From Gammaproteobacteria bacterium (GTDB lineage Bacteria; Pseudomonadota; Gammaproteobacteria; SZUA-229): 13,422 bases of DNA. Location of the stretch: NCBI GenBank assembly GCA_011051475.1, contig DRLE01000035.1:1-13422 (forward strand). The letters are read 5' to 3'. A program made the position numbers and the translations under genes. The first letter of the stretch is position 1. Each line of letters starts with the position of its first letter. Of the stretch, positions 7,308 to 13,339 are shown in pieces. The notes under the pieces were generated by a model. It was given only the letters and a program-made list of their open reading frames with translations. It was not told the origin of the DNA and did no database searches.

Positions 7308-8681
7308 ATGACTTTCCTGCAACGATTCCGGCAGTCACTGGAAACGTTATACACCCTGCCACCCGAAGGCCGCTATGTCGTGGCCTTCAGCGGTGGTGTC
7401 GATTCCCATGTATTGCTTTTTGCCTGTCAGCGGCTGGGCCTGCCGGTGCGCGCGGTCCATGTCCATCATGGCCTGCAGGCTGAGGCAGATGACTGGGTCG
7501 TGCATTGCCGAGCGGTCTGCACAGAACTGGCTGTTGCACTGACGGTGTTGAATGTTGATGCGACGGCAGGAGCAGGGCAAAGCCCGGAAGAGGCGGCACG
7601 GGATGCGCGCTATGCGGCGATTGCCGATGATCTGTGTGCGGGGGAATGCCTGCTGACGGCGCAGCACCGTGATGATCAGGCCGAAACCCTGTTATTACAG
7701 CTGTTTCGTGGAGGCAGCAGCGCGGGCATGGCCGCCATGCCGGGCTGTCGGCCCTTCGGCAGGGGCGTGCATCTGCGCCCCCTGCTGGACTTTTCACGTC
7801 ATGAAATTGAAGCCTTTGCTGCAGAGAGCAGGCTTGAATGGATTGAAGACCCCAGCAACCTGGACACGCGTTTTGATCGCAACTTTTTAAGACAGCAGGT
7901 CATGCCGCTGCTGCGGCAACGCTGGCCCCGGCTTGCTGCGCAGCTGGCGAATGTCGCGGCATTGCAGGCAGATAACCGGCAGGTGCTTGATAATATGGCG
8001 GCCATTGATCTGGCCGATTCGGTCATAACCCCCCCTGTACTGCAGCTGCCCCTGTTCCACGATATTTTATCGGTGCTGGCGATCAGCCGCCTGCAGCAGT
8101 TGTCCCATGCCCGCCGCATGAACCTGCTGCGCTACTGGATCAGGCTCAATCTGAAAACCTCTCCGTCACGAAAGTTGTTACAGGAGATCGAAAGCGCACT
8201 CATCCATGTCCGCTCGGACGCAAAACCGCAATTACAGTTCAATGGCTACGCGTTTCGCAGATACCGTGATGGCCTCTACCTGTTACAGCCTGCAATCACA
8301 GCGCAAGATGAAGCTTCGCTTGTCGGCATGTCGTTCAGCTGGCGACCGGGGGTGCAAAAGCAGTTGAGCCTGCCACAGGCGGGTATTATGCTGCAGGCCG
8401 TTACCACAGAAGCCGGCGGGCTCAGGCCGGAGCTGATGCAGGAACAGCTTACCCTGCGCTTTCGACAGGGCGGTGAACGTTTCAGACCACAGGGCAGGGC
8501 GCATTCGCAGCAACTGAAAAAGCTGCTGCAGGAAGCCGGCATTCCGCCCTGGGAAAGAAACCGTATTCCCCTGCTGTACTGCGGTGACACGCTTATCGGC
8601 GTCGCCGGCCTCTGGGCCGGCAATGATGCTGTCGTTGCCAACGGGGAACCGGGCTGGCGGGTACGGATGCAGCCTTTATAG
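7308..8681 (+). CDS. tilS: tRNA(Ile)-lysidine synthase
   Basis: TilS attaches lysine to C34 of the tRNA-Ile CAU anticodon using ATP. This converts its codon from AUG to AUA and its identity from Met to Ile, so the gene is essential. The 457-residue protein has the PP-loop SGGVDS at 28-33, then VHVHHGLQ, the AQHRDDQAETLLLQLFRGG segment, and IEDPSNLDTRFDRNFLRQQVMPLLRQRW (this last stretch being split as IEDPSNLDTRFDRN and FLRQQVMPLLRQRW). A TilS substrate-binding region follows, then the C-terminal domain with LTLRFRQGGERFRPQGR, LKKLLQEAGIPPWERNRIPL and GVAGLW. Length and domain order are those of gammaproteobacterial TilS (E. coli 432). No clear Shine-Dalgarno precedes the ATG, consistent with read-through translation from accA. 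A strong hairpin terminator follows. Confidence 0.97.
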   Translation: MTFLQRFRQSLETLYTLPPEGRYVVAFSGGVDSHVLLFACQRLGLPVRAVHVHHGLQAEADDWVVHCRAVCTELAVALTVLNVDATAGAGQSPEEAARDARYAAIADDLCAGECLLTAQHRDDQAETLLLQLFRGGSSAGMAAMPGCRPFGRGVHLRPLLDFSRHEIEAFAAESRLEWIEDPSNLDTRFDRNFLRQQVMPLLRQRWPRLAAQLANVAALQADNRQVLDNMAAIDLADSVITPPVLQLPLFHDILSVLAISRLQQLSHARRMNLLRYWIRLNLKTSPSRKLLQEIESALIHVRSDAKPQLQFNGYAFRRYRDGLYLLQPAITAQDEASLVGMSFSWRPGVQKQLSLPQAGIMLQAVTTEAGGLRPELMQEQLTLRFRQGGERFRPQGRAHSQQLKKLLQEAGIPPWERNRIPLLYCGDTLIGVAGLWAGNDAVVANGEPGWRVRMQPL

Positions 8682-8710
8682 AGGGCTGTTTATAAAACGG
8701 AAATAAAAAA

Positions 8711-8733
8711 AAGCCTGCTCATTGAGCAGGCTT
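8711..8733. terminator. Bidirectional terminator between tilS and the yccA-like gene
   Basis: A perfect 10-bp stem (AAGCCTGCTC 8711-8720, GAGCAGGCTT 8724-8733) closes on a 3-base loop. It is flanked by an A-rich run to the left (8701-8712) and T residues to the right (8732-8735), so it can stop the plus-strand tilS transcript and the convergent minus-strand transcript. Confidence 0.9.
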
Positions 8734-8773
8734 TTCGTTGCGTACTGAAATGACTTTCAGACTTTCTCTGCGG

Positions 8774-9439
8774 CTAGTCTTCGCCGGACAGAGCGCCAAG
8801 AATATTCAACAGATGGATAAAGATATTGAATATGCTCAGGTACATGCTGACTGTAGCCACGATATAGTTGGTCTGTTCACCACGGATAATGGCGCTGGTG
8901 TCATACAGGATAAAGCCGCTCATAATCAGAATGACGGCTGATGACACGGCCAGTGACAGCATTGGCATCTGCAGAAAGATATTGGCGATCATGGCGACGA
9001 TAACCACAACCATACCGACCATCAGGAAGCCAACCATAAAGCTGAAATCCTTGCGGCTGGTCAGGGCGTAGCCTGACAACGCCAGGAAGATGGCGCCGGT
9101 GCCGCCCATGGCTGTCATTACGATCTGGCCGCCATTGGCGGTCTGCAGATAGGCATTAAGCAGCGGGCCAATGCCAAAGCCCAGCAGGCCGGTAATGGCG
9201 AAAACCACCCAGATGCCACTGCTTGAATTGGCGGTACGGGGCAGGGCAAACCAGATCAGGCCCATGGCAGCCAGCATGGTAAACAGGCCGGTTCCGGCCG
9301 GTGGCTGCATGGCCATGGATACATATGCCATAAATGCGCTGAAGAACAGTGTGATCGACAGCAGGGCATAGGTATTCTTTAAAACCTTGTTTGTCGCCAG
9401 TATCTGCGATTCAGAACGGGCTGTTGATAATGTTTGCAT
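8774..9439 (-). CDS. yccA: Bax inhibitor-1/YccA family inner-membrane protein
   Basis: This is a 221-residue polytopic membrane protein of the UPF0005/BI-1 family. It aligns along its whole length with E. coli YccA (219 residues) from memory: LATNKVLKNTYALLSITLFFSA, GIWVVFAITGLLGFGIGPLLN, the TSRKDFSFMVGFLMVGMVVV segment, ANIFLQMP, and a C-terminal SGFILYDTSAIIRGEQTNYI with the conserved acidic residue of BI-1 proteins. About seven membrane spans are expected. In E. coli, YccA binds and modulates the FtsH protease and can protect SecY in jammed translocons; the same role here is inferred. It is expressed alone: the convergent neighbour is cut off by a terminator, and its upstream side faces the sqr control region. 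AAAGGT, with about nine bases before the ATG, is the ribosome site. Confidence 0.93.
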   Translation of the reverse strand: MQTLSTARSESQILATNKVLKNTYALLSITLFFSAFMAYVSMAMQPPAGTGLFTMLAAMGLIWFALPRTANSSSGIWVVFAITGLLGFGIGPLLNAYLQTANGGQIVMTAMGGTGAIFLALSGYALTSRKDFSFMVGFLMVGMVVVIVAMIANIFLQMPMLSLAVSSAVILIMSGFILYDTSAIIRGEQTNYIVATVSMYLSIFNIFIHLLNILGALSGED

Positions 9440-9499
9440 AGTTTTTTTACCTTTTCTTAAAAGAAGTTATGAATGTTGTTAGTGTGGTCGTTAGCGCGC

Positions 9500-9527
9500 A
9501 TATTAGCACCATTACCGTCACCGGCAA
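9500..9527 (-). promoter_or_regulatory. Candidate promoter for the yccA-like gene
   Basis: On the minus strand, TTGCCG (9527-9522) and TAATAT (9505-9500) are separated by 16 bp. The start would be near 9493, giving a leader of about 54 bases. Each element matches four of six consensus bases. This is the best sigma70-like pair I found on that strand, but it is weak evidence. Confidence 0.3.
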
Positions 9528-9629
9528 CAGTACAGCACGCATATTTACAGTTATTGTATAGAGTCTACAGCAATCCGCTGGTTCAATGTTTTCGACCGTA
9601 ATTTCAAGTTGTTACGTTATAGTATGGGG

Positions 9630-9658
9630 ATGACAGATTATTTCTTCAATACTGTCAT
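9630..9658. promoter_or_regulatory. Inverted repeat ATGACAG/CTGTCAT upstream of sqr
   Basis: ATGACAG (9630-9636) and CTGTCAT (9652-9658) form a perfect 7-bp inverted repeat with a 15-bp spacer. Another TTGTCAT follows at 9660-9666. The same half-site TGACAG/CTGTCA recurs in the larger dyad just downstream, so a dimeric regulator probably binds several times in this control region. Confidence 0.55.
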
Positions 9659-9670
9659 ATTGTCATAAAA

Positions 9671-9704
9671 TAACCTGACAGAATGCTTATAATCTGTCAG
9701 GTTA
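9671..9704. promoter_or_regulatory. 12-bp inverted repeat enclosing a perfect -10 element of sqr
   Basis: TAACCTGACAGA (9671-9682) and TCTGTCAGGTTA (9693-9704) are perfect inverted copies with a 10-bp spacer. A perfect TATAAT (9688-9693) lies in the spacer and touches the right arm. No acceptable -35 sits 15-18 bp upstream, so the promoter, if real, should depend on an activator bound to this dyad, or the dyad could hold a repressor. Transcription would start near 9700, leaving a leader of roughly 100 bases before sqr. Function is inferred from position. Confidence 0.6.
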
Positions 9705-9797
9705 AATCAGAAAGCTGACTGAAAAAAATTTATTTTCTGTATGAATATCAATGATCTATTGGTGTTTGTTTTTATACTAACTTGAGGACAGAATATT

Positions 9798-11069
9798 ATG
9801 GCTCATATTGTTGTCATGGGAGCAGGTACCGGCGGAATGCCGGCTGCTTACGAGATGAAGGCTGCCGTTGGTAATAAACATGAAGTAACGGTAATTAATG
9901 AAAGGGAAGATTTCCAGTTTGTGCCTTCCAACCCCTGGGTTGCCGTGGGATGGCGTGAACGCAAGGATATCAGTATCCCGATCAAGAAATACCTCGGCAA
10001 GAAGAAGATCAATTTCATCGCTGCGCGTGTTGATAAAATCGATGCTGCCAATAACAAGCTTGAACTGTCCAACGGTGACAGTGTTGATTATGATTACCTG
10101 ATTATCGCCACCGGTCCGCGTCTGGCATTCGAAGAAGTTGAAGGCTCCGGCCCGGATGGTTTTACCCAGTCAATCTGTACCACCGATCATGCCGAACAGG
10201 CCTGGAAAAAATACCAGGAGATACTGGAAAAACCGGGCCCGATTGTTATCGGCGCCATGCCCTTTGCCAGCTGTTTCGGTCCGGCCTATGAGTTCGCCTT
10301 TATTGTGGATGCCGATCTGCGCAAGCGCAAGATCCGTGACAAGTACCCGATGACCTTTGTCACTTCGGAACCCTATATCGGTCACCTCGGCCTGGGCGGG
10401 GTGGGCGACTCCAAGTCCATGCTGGAAAGCGAGCTGCGTAATCATCATATCAAGTGGATCACCAATGCCAAAACCACGAAAGTGGAAGCGGGCAAGCTGC
10501 ATGTTGATGAAGTGGATGACAGTGGCGAAACCGTCAAGACCCATGAGGTTGATTTTGACTTTGCCATGATGCTGCCGGCCTTCAAGGGTGTTGATGCCGT
10601 GGTTGATGTGCCTGATCTGTGTAATCCACGCGGTTTTGTTATTGTTGATGAGCTGCATCGCAGCCCTGCCTACAAAAACATTTTCTCCGTCGGTGTCTGT
10701 ATTGCGATTGCCCCGGTAGAGCCGACACCGGTACCGACCGGTACACCAAAGACCGGTTACATGATTGAATCAATGGTGACCTCCGTGGTGCACAATATTT
10801 CCGATGAGCTGGCCGGTAAAACGCCAAACACCACGGCAACATGGAATGCTATCTGTCTGGCTGATATGGGTGATACCGGTGCAGCCTTTGTTGCGTTGCC
10901 ACAGATTCCGCCGCGCAATGTTGCCTGGTTCAAGAAAGGCAAATGGGTGCATCTGGCGAAAATTGCCTTTGAGAAATACTTCATTCGCAAGATGAAGAAG
11001 GGAACTTCCGAGCCTATTTATGAAAAATATGTGCTCAAGCTGCTTGGTATTAAAAAGCTGTCGGACTAG
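9798..11069 (+). CDS. sqr: Sulfide:quinone oxidoreductase
   Basis: SQR is a peripheral membrane flavoprotein that oxidises sulfide to sulfane sulfur or polysulfide and passes electrons to quinone. The 423-residue sequence starts with the FAD-binding motif GAGTGGMPAAYE (8-19), followed by FVPSNPWVAVGW (41-52) and IIATGPRLAFE. Three redox cysteines are present: Cys127 (QSICTTDH), Cys159 (ASCFGPAYE) and Cys353 (WNAICLADMGD). They match Cys128, Cys160 and Cys356 of the Acidithiobacillus ferrooxidans enzyme, which it resembles closely from memory throughout. TPVPTGTPKTGYMIE and the C-terminal amphipathic segment FEKYFIRKMKKG are the usual FAD/quinone-side and membrane-anchoring parts. GAGGA at 9784-9788 is a good ribosome site. 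The gene is monocistronic, with a control region ahead and a strong terminator behind, and faces a FisR-like regulator. There is no persulfide dioxygenase beside it in this window. Confidence 0.97.
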   Translation: MAHIVVMGAGTGGMPAAYEMKAAVGNKHEVTVINEREDFQFVPSNPWVAVGWRERKDISIPIKKYLGKKKINFIAARVDKIDAANNKLELSNGDSVDYDYLIIATGPRLAFEEVEGSGPDGFTQSICTTDHAEQAWKKYQEILEKPGPIVIGAMPFASCFGPAYEFAFIVDADLRKRKIRDKYPMTFVTSEPYIGHLGLGGVGDSKSMLESELRNHHIKWITNAKTTKVEAGKLHVDEVDDSGETVKTHEVDFDFAMMLPAFKGVDAVVDVPDLCNPRGFVIVDELHRSPAYKNIFSVGVCIAIAPVEPTPVPTGTPKTGYMIESMVTSVVHNISDELAGKTPNTTATWNAICLADMGDTGAAFVALPQIPPRNVAWFKKGKWVHLAKIAFEKYFIRKMKKGTSEPIYEKYVLKLLGIKKLSD

Positions 11070-11078
11070 CAATTGTAA

Positions 11079-11120
11079 CAGGCATAAAAAAACCCGCATT
11101 TGCGGGTTTTTTTATGCCTG
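11079..11120. terminator. Bidirectional terminator between sqr and fisR
   Basis: A perfect 20-bp inverted repeat (11079-11098 and 11101-11120) has a 2-base spacer. Its inner part is the GC-rich ACCCGCA/TGCGGGT stem and its outer part includes seven A residues on the left and seven T residues on the right. It can therefore end both the plus-strand sqr message and the convergent minus-strand regulator message. Confidence 0.95.
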
Positions 11121-11142
11121 CTGATTGTCTTTCTGCGGGCTG

Positions 11143-12534
11143 CTAGGGTCTTGCACTGCGGTTTTTACCGACATGCTGCAGATTGTACTGCTTGAGTTTA
11201 CGATACAGTGTGCGTTCGCTGATACGCAGCTCCTCGGCAACCTTGGCGCGATGGCCGTCATGCTGGTGCAGCAGGGATTCGATATGTGTGGCTTCGACAT
11301 CACTCAGTGAGCGGTTGGTACTGGGTGTGTTGGGCCGCTTTTCAGTTACTGCATTGCGGCGCTCTGCCAGCGGATTGACATAGACATTGGCAAAGTTGTT
11401 CAGTTGCAGCTGCTCCGGGGTAATGTATCCGTCAGGTGAAATGGCAACCGCCTTTTGCAGGATATTGCGCAACTCACGGATGTTGCCTGGAAAATCATAG
11501 CCTTCGAGTGCCTGTATGGCCTCATCGGAGATGCGGGCAGTAATACCGTTATGTCCCTTGTTGCGTTCCAGCATGGCCTTGACCAGCGGGGCGATGTCAC
11601 CGCGTCGTTCGCGCAATGGAGGAATGGTAATGGAGATACCGGCTATGCGGTAGTAAAGATCGGCGCGGAAAGTACCGTGTTCAACCATCTGGCGCAGGTT
11701 ATTGTGTGTGGCGCAGATCACACGCACATCGGCGTGCAGGTCTTCGCGCCCCCCAAGGCGACGGTAGTAGCCGGTTTCCAGGACTCGCAGCAGGCGTCCC
11801 TGTAACGCCAGCGGCACCTCGCCGATTTCATCCAGGAACAGGGTGCCACCCTGGGCAGATTCAATCAGCCCGTGTCGGCGTCCAACGCAGCCGGTGAAGG
11901 CGCCGCGTTCATGGCCAAACAGTTCGCTTTCGAAGATGCCCTCGGAAATAGCGGTGCAGTCGATGGAAACAAAGGGCTGTGCCTGGCGCTCGGATTTCTT
12001 GTGAATGAACTTGGCAGCCAGCTCTTTGCCGACACCGCTTTCGCCATTGAGCAGAATAGGGACGTCGGACTGTGCGGCGCCAGACATTTCCTCGATACAG
12101 GCCAGAAAGGAAGGTGATGTGCCCAGCATACGCTGGCGGTCACAATCGAGTTCATCGGATTTGGCTATCGGAAAAATGGCCTCGCCCAGGTACAGCTCGC
12201 CATCGGTGCCATAAACCGGGGAGCCCTTGATGCGCACATGCTCTTCTTCGTTATTACAGTCGTAATGGATGTGTAATACCTGATGTGGTGCACGCGAGTC
12301 GAAAACCTTCTTGTGCGGACAGTCCTCACCATTCAGGTGGCAGGGCACATCGGCGTGGTGGGATACTTTATGGCACTTCTGGCCGACGATTTCTTCGCTG
12401 CTGATACCGTAGGCGCTGCAGTAGGCCTTGTTGGCGGCAACGATATTGTAGTTTTTGTCGATAACGACAAAGCCATTATCTGATGCGTCGATAATGCTTT
12501 GCAGATTAATGGATATGCGGTTGGTATATGGCAT
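11143..12534 (-). CDS. fisR: FisR-like sulfane-sulfur-responsive PAS/AAA+/Fis regulator
   Basis: This is a 463-residue enhancer-binding-type regulator. Residues 1-125 form a PAS-like sensor domain with Cys54, Cys65 and Cys72 (GQKCHKVSHHADVPC, then GEDCP). The 11 and 7 residue spacings equal those of Cys53, Cys64 and Cys71 of Cupriavidus FisR, as I recall them, which senses sulfane sulfur. The AAA+ domain follows: Walker A GESGVGKE (164-171), sigma54-contact loop GAFTGC (211-216; usually GAFTGA), Walker B GGTLFLDEIGE (229-239), TFRADLYYRI with likely arginine fingers, and FPGNIRELRN (348-357). A Fis-type helix-turn-helix lies at about 428-453 (HRAKVAEELRISERTLYRKL). I prefer the ATG at 12534, which has an AGGAAG site and matches FisR numbering; the ATG at 12555 has none. 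It most likely controls the convergent sqr, although the loop change makes ordinary sigma54 activation uncertain. Confidence 0.9.
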   Translation of the reverse strand: MPYTNRISINLQSIIDASDNGFVVIDKNYNIVAANKAYCSAYGISSEEIVGQKCHKVSHHADVPCHLNGEDCPHKKVFDSRAPHQVLHIHYDCNNEEEHVRIKGSPVYGTDGELYLGEAIFPIAKSDELDCDRQRMLGTSPSFLACIEEMSGAAQSDVPILLNGESGVGKELAAKFIHKKSERQAQPFVSIDCTAISEGIFESELFGHERGAFTGCVGRRHGLIESAQGGTLFLDEIGEVPLALQGRLLRVLETGYYRRLGGREDLHADVRVICATHNNLRQMVEHGTFRADLYYRIAGISITIPPLRERRGDIAPLVKAMLERNKGHNGITARISDEAIQALEGYDFPGNIRELRNILQKAVAISPDGYITPEQLQLNNFANVYVNPLAERRNAVTEKRPNTPSTNRSLSDVEATHIESLLHQHDGHRAKVAEELRISERTLYRKLKQYNLQHVGKNRSARP

Positions 12535-12539
12535 CTTGT

Positions 12540-12545
12540 CTTCCT
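12540..12545 (-). promoter_or_regulatory. Ribosome binding site deciding the fisR start
   Basis: On the minus strand AGGAAG (12545-12540) ends five bases before the ATG at 12534. The in-frame ATG at 12555 has nothing similar at normal distance. This favours the shorter protein beginning MPYTNRI. Confidence 0.7.
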
Positions 12546-12575
12546 GAGCTGTCATAATGGCATGTTTGACCTGCG

Positions 12576-12604
12576 ATTATATAAGATTTAATTCCTAAAA
12601 TCAA
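12576..12604 (-). promoter_or_regulatory. Sigma70 promoter of fisR
   Basis: On the minus strand TTGATT (12604-12599) lies exactly 17 bp before a perfect TATAAT (12581-12576). Transcription would start near 12569, giving a leader of about 35 bases to the ATG at 12534. Confidence 0.65.
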
Positions 12605-12616
12605 TATCTTATATAA
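12577..12616. promoter_or_regulatory. 11-bp inverted repeat straddling the fisR promoter
   Basis: TTATATAAGAT (12577-12587) and ATCTTATATAA (12606-12616) are perfect inverted copies separated by 18 bp. One arm covers the -10 of the fisR promoter and the other lies just upstream of its -35. Centre-to-centre distance is 29 bp, nearly three helical turns, so both arms face the same side of the DNA. An operator for autorepression or another regulator is plausible; high A+T content makes some chance symmetry possible. Confidence 0.5.
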
Positions 12617-12625
12617 ATCACTGTT

Positions 12626-12650
12626 ATGACAGGCAATGTATTTATGTCAT
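12626..12650. promoter_or_regulatory. Inverted repeat ATGACA/TGTCAT upstream of fisR
   Basis: ATGACA (12626-12631) and TGTCAT (12645-12650) form a 6-bp inverted repeat with a 13-bp spacer, upstream of the fisR promoter. The half-site is the one repeated in the sqr control region (9630-9704), which suggests one regulator acting at both. Confidence 0.4.
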
Positions 12651-12732
12651 GTTTGATGCAACGAACGTTACTCATTCCTGTGCGGGCGATTGTGAAATTT
12701 AAAGCTTTTTTATAAAAAATGATTGTGAGTGA

Positions 12733-12760
12733 TTGAATACCTGAGAAAATCACGTAATAT
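12733..12760 (+). promoter_or_regulatory. Promoter of tRNA-Ser with A/T-rich upstream element
   Basis: TTGAAT (12733-12738) and TAATAT (12755-12760) are 16 bp apart. A GC-rich stretch (ACGCGC, 12761-12766) follows the -10, the discriminator type of stringently controlled stable-RNA promoters. An A/T-rich tract with a 14-bp palindrome (12706-12719) lies upstream where an UP element would be. The tRNA 5' end is 27 bases after the -10. Confidence 0.55.
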
Positions 12761-12786
12761 ACGCGCTTGCTCGCAGGTCGAGCTTC

Positions 12787-12876
12787 GGAAGGGTGGCTGA
12801 GCGGTTGAAAGCACCAGTCTTGAAAACTGGCGTGGGTTTACGCCCACCGAGGGTTCGAATCCCTCCTCTTCCGCCA
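12787..12876 (+). tRNA. tRNA-Ser (anticodon UGA)
   Basis: This is a 90-base class II tRNA. The acceptor stem pairs GGAAGGG (12787-12793) with CTCTTCC (12866-12872), followed by discriminator G73 and an encoded CCA (12874-12876). The anticodon stem is CCAGT/ACTGG with loop CTTGAAA, placing anticodon TGA at 12821-12823, which reads UCA and related serine codons. A long variable arm (GTGGG/CCCAC) is typical of serine tRNAs, and the T arm GAGGG-TTCGAAT-CCCTC is canonical. It is close to E. coli tRNA-Ser(UGA) in layout. Transcribed alone. Confidence 0.97.
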
Positions 12877-12880
12877 TATA

Positions 12881-12912
12881 TAAAAAAGCCCCGTTCTACC
12901 GGGGCTTTTTTA
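12881..12912. terminator. Terminator of tRNA-Ser
   Basis: A perfect 13-bp stem (12881-12893 with 12900-12912) encloses a 6-base loop. The GCCCCG/CGGGGC core is flanked by six A residues on one side and six T residues on the other, so it works on the tRNA transcript and could also stop the minus-strand gene that ends at 12988. Confidence 0.95.
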
Positions 12913-12987
12913 TTGCAGAGAGTATGGAGTCCCTTCCACTCATCACCATCGCAGGGTGGCCATTGCAGGATAAATCCGGCTTTGGCT

Positions 12988-13329
12988 TTATGAAAACTGC
13001 AAATAATGGTTTTTCAGCATCTGCGCGGGCTGTATGCGTTCCGTCAGGCCGTGATGCCGGCGATATTTGCGATCGCGTACCAGCCGGCTACCTTCCTCGG
13101 TCAGGTCTTCATAGTGGAAGTGTCCGCGATGGTAACCATCAAGCAGCAGTTCGATCGCGATATTACCAGCCGGATCCCTGCGCTCATAGGGCAGCTTTTT
13201 CAGCTTTTCAACGGCTTCCTGCATCAGATCATCATCAACAATAACAGGGTCTTTTACATAGCTACGCAGGTGGGCCTTTATTCTGAACGTTTCCAGGGCA
13301 TTGCTTTGTTTTTTATAGGCGTTGAACAT
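12988..13329 (-). CDS. Protein of unknown function, 113 residues
   Basis: I do not recognise this family. The protein starts MFNAYKKQSNALETFRIKAHLRSYV and is mostly charged and probably helical. It has an acidic DDDLMQEAVEKLKKL segment, a middle block ELLLDGYHRGHFHYEDLTEEG and a basic DRKYRRHHGLTERIQ tail. There is no signal peptide, membrane segment or clear metal or catalytic motif, although His residues are frequent (GYHRGHFHY, RRHH). The start at 13329 is set by a strong GGAGGT ribosome site four bases upstream. Extending the frame to 13392 would add 21 residues without such a site. It is a single gene beyond the tRNA-Ser terminator, read toward the tRNA. Function cannot be inferred from its neighbours. 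Confidence 0.8.
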   Translation of the reverse strand: MFNAYKKQSNALETFRIKAHLRSYVKDPVIVDDDLMQEAVEKLKKLPYERRDPAGNIAIELLLDGYHRGHFHYEDLTEEGSRLVRDRKYRRHHGLTERIQPAQMLKNHYLQFS

Positions 13330-13333
13330 ATAA

Positions 13334-13339
13334 ACCTCC
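13334..13339 (-). promoter_or_regulatory. Ribosome binding site deciding the start of the 113-residue protein
   Basis: A complete GGAGGT on the minus strand (13339-13334) ends four bases before the ATG at 13329. This fixes that start over the in-frame ATG 63 bases further upstream. Confidence 0.8.

Noticed and set aside
9486..9499. GG-N10-GC pair as a sigma54 promoter for sqr
   Set aside because: Only the GG and GC dinucleotides match, the rest of the -24 and -12 consensus is absent, and it lies about 300 bp from sqr.
9660..9693. TTGTCA with TATAAT as a complete sigma70 promoter for sqr
   Set aside because: The spacer is 22 bp, too long for the two elements to be used together.
9700..9715. 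GG...GC pair close to sqr as a sigma54 promoter
   Set aside because: The spacing is 12 bases rather than 10, which sigma54 polymerase does not tolerate.
9705..9797. Riboswitch in the sqr leader
   Set aside because: After the dyad the leader is A+T-rich with no conserved aptamer pattern, no terminator and no sequestering hairpin that I can see.
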